Assembly: GCA_964545875.1 (NCBI GenBank)
Contig: CAZJHH010000001.1
Location: 186,001-250,000, forward strand
DNA: 64,000 nt
Origin: DAIPKP01 sp964545875
GTDB taxonomy: Bacteria; Synergistota; Synergistia; Synergistales; Aminiphilaceae
Direction of reading: 5' to 3'
A model generated the notes under the pieces. It ran no database searches, had not been told where the DNA came from, and worked only from the letters and a program-made list of their open reading frames with translations. Shown here piece by piece: positions 57,431 through 64,000 of the stretch; position 1 is the stretch's first letter, and each line of letters begins with the position of its first letter. Position numbers and translations under genes: made by a program.

Positions 57431-58173
57431 TCTCCTGGGAGTACGACGGCACTTTCGAGGGGTTTCTCTCTCTGCTGTATCACTCCTGGAGCCGTAGAAT
57501 CCTTCCTTCCATGGCGGCTCCTCCCTGGCGGATCCGCAGAGGGGTTCTCGGAGATTGGGAACACATTTCCACGGTTCCCTCCAAGGCTTCCCTGGTATGG
57601 GATTACCTCCGGGGCAAGCTCTCCTTTCAGGGGCGCAAACGCCTCTACCGGGCCTGGCTTCAGGATGGGGAGTTTACGGAGATTCTTCTTCTGCGCTATC
57701 TTTCCCTGGTGGCCAACCGGGGGCGGCATATGGAACGGGATCTCCTGCATCCCGTGGTACGGCAGGTGGAGGAGGCCGAGCGGGGAGTGCTTCGGGAAAC
57801 CCACCGCCTTCAGGGGCTTGCCCGGTTTCGCAAGATCCGGGAGGGATACTACGCTCCCCTGGAGCCGGATTTTCGGGTGCTTCCCCTGCTGGGAGATCAC
57901 TTTGCCGCACGTTATCCCGACATGCCCTGGATCGTGCACGATCTTCGCCGGGAGGAGGCTCTGGTCTTTATCCCCTCCCAATCCTGGCGTATGGGGCCTC
58001 TCAAGAGAGAGGCGATTCCCCGAAACGCTCCGGAGGAGGAGAGCTGGCAAGCCCTCTGGAGAGAGTACTACCGCGTTATGGGGGTGGAAGGACGGGAAAA
58101 TCCCAAACTGCGCCGGCAGTTCATGCCCCGGCGTTACTGGAAGCACCTGGTGGAGCTGGATGGGGAGGAGTGA
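57427..58173 (+). CDS. DUF4130 protein, partner of the radical SAM gene
   Basis: A 248-residue protein of the DUF4130 family. YDGTFEGFLSLLYHSWSRR at the N-terminus and the C-terminal RQFMPRRYWKHLVEL are typical. In other genomes the domain may be fused to a uracil-DNA glycosylase, hence the DNA-repair link. The four-base overlap indicates obligate co-expression with the radical SAM protein. No catalytic motif can be named from the sequence. Confidence 0.83.
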   Translation: MISWEYDGTFEGFLSLLYHSWSRRILPSMAAPPWRIRRGVLGDWEHISTVPSKASLVWDYLRGKLSFQGRKRLYRAWLQDGEFTEILLLRYLSLVANRGRHMERDLLHPVVRQVEEAERGVLRETHRLQGLARFRKIREGYYAPLEPDFRVLPLLGDHFAARYPDMPWIVHDLRREEALVFIPSQSWRMGPLKREAIPRNAPEEESWQALWREYYRVMGVEGRENPKLRRQFMPRRYWKHLVELDGEE

Positions 58174-58370
58174 CCTCCGGAATTCTTCTGAAAAAGCTTT
58201 TCGAAGGGCTGGAAGGGATTCGTGCAGGGTTTTGAATCGCCGGAAATCTATAGTACCATATATGAAAAATTTCGGGGTTTCTCCGCGGCGGCGTGCGTTG
58301 CCGGAAAGAAACCCAGCGCCTTTTTCCGTATTTTCCTTTCGGTACTCCGGAACAGGAGCGTGAAGATGGC

Positions 58371-61300
58371 ATGAGCGAGCAGGAAGCGAGAGACATGCGG
58401 GAAATACTGCAATCCAGCCCCTGGGGATATGCGTATCATAGAATTCTTGTGGACTCCAAGGGATATCCCGAGGATTACGAATTCCTCGAAGTGAATGCCG
58501 CCTTCGAAGCTCTCACGGGGCTGCGGCGAGAGGATCTTCTGCATCGCCGGGTGAGGGAGGTTCTTCCGGGGATCGAAAAATCAACGTTTAATTGGATAGA
58601 CTTTTACGGAAAGGTGGCCCTGGGAGGGAAGAGCGAAACCTTCGAGCAGTTTTCGGAAGTTTTGAAGAGGTGGTACCAGGTACAGGTCTTTTCCTCCGAA
58701 AAGGGGTATTTTACCACGCTCTTCATCGACATTACCTCGGAAAAACAGAAAACCGAAGAGCTGGAAAATTTTTTTGAGGTGAACCTGGATCTCCTCTGCA
58801 TCGCGGATACCGAGGGAAACTTTATTAAAACCAACAAGGCATGGGAAGAAGTCCTGGGATATGACTCCCATGCTCTGGAGGGGCGGAAGTTTCTCGATTT
58901 TGTCCATCCCGAAGATATGCAGGCTACCCTTGCCGCCCTGGCCAGGCTGGGCGCTCAGGAGCAGGTGCTGAACTTCGTCAACCGCTACCAATGCTGGGAT
59001 GGAAGCTATCGCTTCATCGAGTGGCGTTCCCATCCTCGGGGAAAGCTCATCTATGCGGCGGCCCGGGATATTACGGAGCAGCAGCGCACTCTGGAAGAGC
59101 TTCGAGCCCAGCGGGAGCAGTTTCAGCTCGCCATCCGGGGAACGGATGAGGGTATTTGGGATTGGAATATCCGTACGAACGAGCTCTTTCTCTCGGAACG
59201 CTGGAAGGAGATGCTGGGATACCGGGACCGGGAACTGCAGAACGAGTTTCAGACCTTTGTCTCCCTGGTCTGCGAAGAGGATCGGGAAAGGCTTTTCGAG
59301 TACGTTCAAAGATATCTTCAGGGAGAGGTGGAGAAGTATTCCATCGAGTTCCGGATGAAGCATAAAAACGGCTCTCTCCGCTGGATTCTGGCGAGAGGGG
59401 AGGCTCTTCGGAATGAGGAGGGAATTCCCTACCGTATGGCGGGTTCTCACAGCGACATTACGGAACGCAAGGAGAACGAAGAGCGCCTGAGATCCAGCGA
59501 ACAGAACTTTCGTGCCTTTTTCGAAACCCTGGGAGACATGATCTTCATAGGAAATCGGGAAGGGAAGATTTTCTATACCAATCCGGGGGTGACGAAAAAG
59601 CTCGACTACACTCCGGAAGAACTGCAAAAGCTTACCATTCTCGACCTTCACCCCGAAAATTTGCGGGACGAAGCGAGGAAAATTTTCGAGGATATGTTTG
59701 CGGGAAAGCGGGATACCTGTCCTCTTCCTCTGGAGGCGAAAAACGGCGCCCTGCTTCCCGTGGAGACCCGGGTATGGTTCGGGAAGTGGAATGGCGAGGA
59801 GGCCATTTTCGGAATCTCCAAGGATCTTTCCAAGGAACAGGAGGCTTTGCAGAAATTTAACAAACTTTTCGAAGGTAACCCCGCCCTCATGGCGGTCATC
59901 AGTGCCTCGGAATTGAAAATCCTCGATGTAAACCAGGCTTTCCTCTCGACCCTGGGATATGCCAGGGAGGAAGTTCTCGGCAAAACCAGCACGGAGCTGG
60001 ATCTTTTTGCGGATGCGGAGAAGCACGGGGAGATTCGGGAAGCCCTTCAGGCATTCCGACCCCTTCGTAACCTGGACTTGCGGCTGCGTACCAAATTCGG
60101 CGAGATTCGGGAGGGGCTTTTTTCCGGGGAGACCATCGAAAGCCAGGGAGAGCGCTATTTTCTCACGGTGATGACGGATATCACCGATCGCAGGCAGGCG
60201 GAGCGGGAGCTGGAACTCCGGTCGGAAATGCAGAAAATGCTCATGCATACCGCCAAGCGCTACATCAATATGTCTTTGGAAGAGATGGAACGTACCGTAG
60301 AGCAGTCTCTGGGAGAGGTCAGCCGATTCGTGGGGGCTCACCGGGCCTATGTCTTTACCTACGACTGGGAGGGAGGAACCTGCTCCAACACGTACGAGTG
60401 GTGCGGCGAGAACGTTTTGCCCCAGAAAGAACTCCTTCAGGAGGTGCCCCTGGATGCCATTCCCTGGTGGACCGCGGCCCATCGGCGGGGAGAGGCCCTC
60501 TACATTCCGGATGTTTTGGCCCTTCCCCCGGAGGATGGGGTCCGGAAGATTCTGGAACCCCAGGGCATTCTGAGCATCATAGTGGTACCCATGATGGATT
60601 CCGGGGCCTGCGTGGGTTTCGTGGGGTTCGACTCCGTCGGGAAATATCACGTTTATTCCGAGGAAGAGAAGGCTCTGCTGGAGATTTTCGCGGAGATCAT
60701 GGTGAATCTCCGTACCCGGGAGGCTCTGGAACATCGTTTGGTTCAGGAGAAAGAGAGGGCCCAGGCGGCAAGCCTGGCCAAATCGGAATTTCTTGCCAAT
60801 ATGAGCCACGAAATACGAACCCCTCTCAATGGGGTCATCGGCTTTACGGAGCTTCTCCAGCATACGCCCCTCTCTTCGGTGCAGGAGCAGTACGTACGTA
60901 ACGCCAATGCTTCGGGGCATACGCTCCTGGGAATCATCAACGACATTCTCGATTTTTCCAAGATCGAAGCGGGAAAGCTGGAGCTGGAAATACTGAGAAC
61001 CGATCTTGTGGAACTGGCGGAGCAGAGCGTGAGTATCGTCACCTACGGAGCGGAGCAGAAAGGGCTGGAGGTGCTTCTCGACCTGGATCTTACCATGCCG
61101 CGGTACGTTCTGGCGGATCCAGTGCGGCTCAAGCAGGTGCTGGCGAACCTGCTGAGCAATGCGGTGAAATTTACCGAAAAGGGAGAAGTGGTTTTAAAGA
61201 TCCGTTTCGTTCCTCGGGAGCCCCGGCGGGGAGTCTTTATTTTTTCCGTTCGTGATACGGGAATCGGCATAGGGAAAGAGGAGGAGAAAAAACTCTTTCA

Positions 61301-62720
61301 GGCTTTTTCTCAGGCGGACAGTTCCACCACCCGTAGATTCGGAGGTACCGGGCTGGGCCTGACCATATCGGAGAAGCTCGTGAAAAAGATGGGAGGGTCC
61401 ATCAAACTGAGGAGCACCCCGGGAAAAGGCTCCACCTTTTTCTTCGGCATCGAAACCTCCTGGGAAGAGGAGGAGAAATCTCATGTTCCGAGCCTGGAGG
61501 GAGTAGGAACGATTCTGGTGGTGGACGATAACGAAACCAGCCGTACCATTCTGGAGCGGATGCTCCGTCACGGAGGCGTGGATTCCGTGGGAGCCTCCAA
61601 CGCTCTGGAGACCTTGCGGATTCTGGAGGATTCCGGAAAGGCCTTTCATGCCCTCATGGTGGATTATCACATGCCGTACATCGACGGCCTCGAGGCCGTG
61701 CGAATGATTTGGGAGAAACGCCCTCTTTCTTCGGAAAGACAGCCCGTCATTCTGTTGCACTCCTCTTCGAAGGACGAGGAGTTTTTGCGGCGCTGCCATG
61801 ACCTGGGCATTCGTTTTCGCCTCACCAAACCCGTTCGGTGGGAAGATCTCCATGCCTGCCTGTCGAATCTTGGAGATCCTTTGCAGAAAGACGCCCTCAA
61901 GGAGGATTCACCCCGGGAATGCTCGCCCTTTTCCGAGGAAGCTCCGGTGACGGTGGCGGTGGCGGAGGATAATCCCATCAACATGATCCTGGCGACGAGT
62001 CTGATACGTAAACTGCTTCCTTCGGCCCGAATTTTGGAGGCCAGGAACGGAAAAGAAGCTCTGGAGGTGGTGGAGAAAAATTCCCCGGATCTTCTTTTCA
62101 TGGACGTGCAGATGCCCGAAATGGACGGCAACGAGGCCGCCCGGGCCATTCGAAAGCGGGAAAAACCTGGTAGGGGGCGCCTTCCTATCGTGGGGCTTTC
62201 CGCAGGGGCCATGCAGGCCGAGCGGGAACGGAGCCTTGAAGCCGGAATGGACGATTTTCTTGCCAAGCCCGTAGAAATGTCCAGGCTCCGGGAGGTGCTG
62301 GAGAAGTATCTGGTTTTTCCGGAAGCTTTTTCCGGGGAAATTCCGCAAGAAGAACCCTCCGAAAAGGAGGAATGGCATTTCGACGTTGCTCTTCTCGCCG
62401 AGGAGATCGGGGATTCCCGGGCGGTGAGAGAGCTTGTGGAAACCTCTCTGGAGACGCTGCCCGGAATTTTTCTTCTTTTGAAGAAAGCTCTGGAGGAGGA
62501 AAACCGAAAGGGGCTTCTCACGGCATTGCATTCCATAAAGGGAGTGGCCCTGAACATGCGTTTTCCCCGTCTTCGGATTCTGGCGGAATCTCTGGAGAAC
62601 CGCTGCCGCCAGGAAGGAGAGGAGTTTTCCCGAATGCAGCGGTTCTGCCGGGCTTTGGAGGAGGAGTGGAATCTTCTTGCCTCTCTGTTGGAGCGGGGAG
62701 AGTGGCAACGGCATCTCTGA
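58371..62720 (+). CDS. Hybrid sensor histidine kinase with five PAS, GAF, two receivers and Hpt
   Basis: A 1449-residue cytoplasmic phosphorelay protein without membrane segments. Approximate domains: five PAS (10-115, 125-240, 260-375, 385-500, 505-610), GAF (640-790), HisKA with NMSHEIRTPLNG (His about 812), HATPase (915-1035, DTGIGI and GGTGLGL), receiver 1 (1050-1170, Asp in LMVDYHMP), receiver 2 (1200-1315, Asp in LLFMDVQMPEMDG), and a C-terminal Hpt with ALHSIKGVALNM. The start is ATG at 58371; AGGAG lies about 12 nt upstream. The complete relay is present, but no separate response regulator is adjacent, so the output is unknown. A terminator follows. Confidence 0.9.
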   Translation: MSEQEARDMREILQSSPWGYAYHRILVDSKGYPEDYEFLEVNAAFEALTGLRREDLLHRRVREVLPGIEKSTFNWIDFYGKVALGGKSETFEQFSEVLKRWYQVQVFSSEKGYFTTLFIDITSEKQKTEELENFFEVNLDLLCIADTEGNFIKTNKAWEEVLGYDSHALEGRKFLDFVHPEDMQATLAALARLGAQEQVLNFVNRYQCWDGSYRFIEWRSHPRGKLIYAAARDITEQQRTLEELRAQREQFQLAIRGTDEGIWDWNIRTNELFLSERWKEMLGYRDRELQNEFQTFVSLVCEEDRERLFEYVQRYLQGEVEKYSIEFRMKHKNGSLRWILARGEALRNEEGIPYRMAGSHSDITERKENEERLRSSEQNFRAFFETLGDMIFIGNREGKIFYTNPGVTKKLDYTPEELQKLTILDLHPENLRDEARKIFEDMFAGKRDTCPLPLEAKNGALLPVETRVWFGKWNGEEAIFGISKDLSKEQEALQKFNKLFEGNPALMAVISASELKILDVNQAFLSTLGYAREEVLGKTSTELDLFADAEKHGEIREALQAFRPLRNLDLRLRTKFGEIREGLFSGETIESQGERYFLTVMTDITDRRQAERELELRSEMQKMLMHTAKRYINMSLEEMERTVEQSLGEVSRFVGAHRAYVFTYDWEGGTCSNTYEWCGENVLPQKELLQEVPLDAIPWWTAAHRRGEALYIPDVLALPPEDGVRKILEPQGILSIIVVPMMDSGACVGFVGFDSVGKYHVYSEEEKALLEIFAEIMVNLRTREALEHRLVQEKERAQAASLAKSEFLANMSHEIRTPLNGVIGFTELLQHTPLSSVQEQYVRNANASGHTLLGIINDILDFSKIEAGKLELEILRTDLVELAEQSVSIVTYGAEQKGLEVLLDLDLTMPRYVLADPVRLKQVLANLLSNAVKFTEKGEVVLKIRFVPREPRRGVFIFSVRDTGIGIGKEEEKKLFQAFSQADSSTTRRFGGTGLGLTISEKLVKKMGGSIKLRSTPGKGSTFFFGIETSWEEEEKSHVPSLEGVGTILVVDDNETSRTILERMLRHGGVDSVGASNALETLRILEDSGKAFHALMVDYHMPYIDGLEAVRMIWEKRPLSSERQPVILLHSSSKDEEFLRRCHDLGIRFRLTKPVRWEDLHACLSNLGDPLQKDALKEDSPRECSPFSEEAPVTVAVAEDNPINMILATSLIRKLLPSARILEARNGKEALEVVEKNSPDLLFMDVQMPEMDGNEAARAIRKREKPGRGRLPIVGLSAGAMQAERERSLEAGMDDFLAKPVEMSRLREVLEKYLVFPEAFSGEIPQEEPSEKEEWHFDVALLAEEIGDSRAVRELVETSLETLPGIFLLLKKALEEENRKGLLTALHSIKGVALNMRFPRLRILAESLENRCRQEGEEFSRMQRFCRALEEEWNLLASLLERGEWQRHL

Positions 62721-62737
62721 AGAGGGCCGCGAAAAAA

Positions 62738-62776
62738 CGCGAAGGCCCCGGAACGCTACGTTCCGGGGCCTTCGCG
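62738..62776. terminator. Strong stem-loop between the kinase and wtpA
   Basis: An 18-bp perfect stem (62738-62755 with 62759-62776, core GAAGGCCCCGGAAC) with a 3-nt loop, between convergent genes. A-rich sequence precedes it, giving T residues on the minus strand. Confidence 0.75.
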
Positions 62777-62805
62777 CAACCTAGAAAGGTTCGATTATTT
62801 CCGGG

Positions 62806-63759
62806 CTATTTCATGAAGGATTTCAAAGCCTCGGGAAGAGCGTCTTCCGGGGTGGCGGTCTGAGGGCCTACCACGGCCTGTCCCATATCTTCGAGAATCT
62901 TGAGTCCTCCCTCGGGGGAGAGAGCGAATTCCAGGAATTTCAGAGCCAGTTCCTTCTGTTCCCCTCCCAGGGGCATGGTGCAGCCGTATACTACGGGCTC
63001 TCCCTTGGTGATGACGGTGCTTCCCGGAGTGGCTCCGGAGCGTTCCACTTCGGCGGTGGCGTAGAAATCCTTATAGGCGGGATCCTTGAGGTTGATCTTG
63101 GCGGGAAGCTCCACGTACTTCAGATTGTGCTGTACCGCCACGGAACGATATTCGAAGGCATAGTCCATGGCACCGCTTTCCACCATGGCGATGAGGTCGA
63201 TGGCCTTGGGGCGCACCGCCCGCTTGGGATCTTTCATGGCGTTTTCGTAAAGATCCGGCACGCCGTAGTACTCCGAGGCGAGCTGCAGCACCATGAGAGA
63301 GCGGTAGCCGCAGGGATCCGCATCGGGATCCGAATGCCCCCAGCGCACGTCTTCCCGGAGGATGATCTCATACCAGTTTTCTCCGTCGATTTCCTCCGCA
63401 TAGGCGGATTCCGGAGCGTACATGAGCACCAGTTCGTTGCTGGCGAAGAGCACGTTCCAATTGGCGTATTCCGGGCGGAGAAGCCGCTCGATCACCATGT
63501 AGTCCGCGGTAAAGAAGAGGTCGCATTTGCCCCCCAGGTCGATGATCTTCCGGGCGAGAGCCGCACTCCCCCCGGCCTCCCGAAGCACGTCCACGTCGGG
63601 ATGGGCCTTCTCGAAGGCTTCTTCCATGGCCTGCATGGGAGCGCTCAGGCTTCCCGCATGAAAGACGTTCAGGGTTTCCTTTGCCAGGAGCGGAGCCGCT
63701 CCGAGGAGCAGAAAAAGGGGAACTGCGAGAAAGAGAACCGTACATTTTCGAAACTTCAT
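62806..63759 (-). CDS. wtpA: Tungstate/molybdate ABC transporter binding protein WtpA
   Basis: A 317-residue periplasmic oxyanion-binding protein. The signal peptide ends PLLAK. The mature N-terminus ETLNVFHAGSLSAPMQAMEEAF and the later GHSDPDADPCGYRSLM match WtpA/ModA-like tungstate binders (HAGSL..P, DP.GYR). In anaerobic peptide fermenters tungstate often supports aldehyde:ferredoxin oxidoreductases. It follows a TOBE-domain gene on the same strand; permease and ATPase must lie outside the window. Confidence 0.9.
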   Translation of the reverse strand: MKFRKCTVLFLAVPLFLLLGAAPLLAKETLNVFHAGSLSAPMQAMEEAFEKAHPDVDVLREAGGSAALARKIIDLGGKCDLFFTADYMVIERLLRPEYANWNVLFASNELVLMYAPESAYAEEIDGENWYEIILREDVRWGHSDPDADPCGYRSLMVLQLASEYYGVPDLYENAMKDPKRAVRPKAIDLIAMVESGAMDYAFEYRSVAVQHNLKYVELPAKINLKDPAYKDFYATAEVERSGATPGSTVITKGEPVVYGCTMPLGGEQKELALKFLEFALSPEGGLKILEDMGQAVVGPQTATPEDALPEALKSFMK

Positions 63760-63832
63760 ACTGCAACACCTCCGTAAAAGTATGGAAACGATTGCCTTCC
63801 TCCCGAAAGGAAGAAGGAGTACATCCTTGGTT

Positions 63833-64000
63833 CTAAAAGAGATGCACCGATTCGGGCTTGAAGAACATCCACCCCTGCCGGCCCGACCGGAGCCCCAGAT
63901 CCAGAAAGGTGGAGCCCAGCACGTGGGCGGTAAGGCGGATCTGGGAAGATTCCAGGGTTACCTCCAGGGCGGTTTCCCGGGGCACCACCGAGGAGATGAC
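63833..64000 (-). CDS. C-terminus of a TOBE/Mop-domain protein, runs off the window
   Basis: Fifty-five in-frame codons ending at a stop at 63835-63833. The segment RLTAHVLGSTFLDLGLRSG followed by FFKPESVHLF resembles a TOBE/Mop oxyanion-binding fold, found in ModE regulators and in molybdate/tungstate ABC ATPases. It lies 74 bp upstream of wtpA on the same strand, so it may be the ATPase or the regulator of that system. The remainder is outside the window. Confidence 0.6.
   Translation of the reverse strand, partial: VISSVVPRETALEVTLESSQIRLTAHVLGSTFLDLGLRSGRQGWMFFKPESVHLF

Overview
The window is GC-rich bacterial chromosome and reads like an anaerobic, amino-acid- and organic-acid-fermenting member of the Synergistota. 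Supporting signs are two TRAP transporter systems (one DctPQM, one TAXI type), a four-subunit 2-oxoacid:ferredoxin oxidoreductase, a sensory-type [FeFe]-hydrogenase, a tungstate-binding protein, CdaR/GntR regulators, and a giant secreted protein whose C-terminus resembles the Synergist-CTERM sorting tail. The assignment is inference; no rRNA, tRNA or CRISPR array was seen.

Layout. 1-6.5 kb: acyl-ACP thioesterase (5' end outside the window), a Bcr/CflA drug exporter, a minus-strand lysE / cysteine-synthase-like / dapB-like group facing an XRE-cupin regulator, and hemW. 6.7-11 kb: malic enzyme copy 1 and a DctPQM TRAP operon. 11-13.4 kb (minus): an arsenate-reductase-like protein and an arylacetate (phenylacetate-type) CoA ligase. 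The ligase is preceded by what looks like a complete tryptophan attenuator: promoter, 26-codon leader peptide with three consecutive Trp codons, and mutually exclusive antiterminator and terminator stems. 13.7-17.7 kb: giant secreted FG-GAP-like protein. 17.9-23.2 kb: iron/corrinoid-type ABC importer, an ArsB/NhaD-like ion transporter, a threonine-dehydratase-family enzyme. 23.4-28.6 kb: small Ig-like secreted protein, a putative H2-sensing module ([2Fe-2S] protein, sensory hydrogenase-PAS, SpoIIE phosphatase), an ECF S component and a TudS-related protein.

28.7-42.5 kb is an accessory catabolic region: GntR and CdaR regulators face a three-gene FAD dehydrogenase set (GlpA/LhgO-like, GlpB-like, DUF1667), followed by TAXI TRAP genes, a fumarylacetoacetase-family enzyme, a malate/lactate dehydrogenase-family enzyme, malic enzyme copy 2 and a LarA-type racemase. 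Together these could import and oxidise a hydroxy(di)carboxylate to pyruvate, which the oxidoreductase at 43.9-46.9 kb could take to acyl-CoA and reduced ferredoxin. The two malic enzyme genes are almost identical at the DNA level and are 33,347 bp apart in direct orientation.

42.6-54.3 kb carries defence and stability genes: a HigBA toxin-antitoxin pair, a decayed HicB antitoxin, and a type I restriction-modification operon (hsdM, mosaic hsdS, a decayed AlbA-domain gene, hsdR). 54.4-64 kb: EamA exporter, PpnP-like nucleoside phosphorylase, a radical SAM/DUF4130 DNA-repair-type pair, a 1449-residue hybrid histidine kinase, wtpA, and the end of a TOBE-domain gene running off the window.
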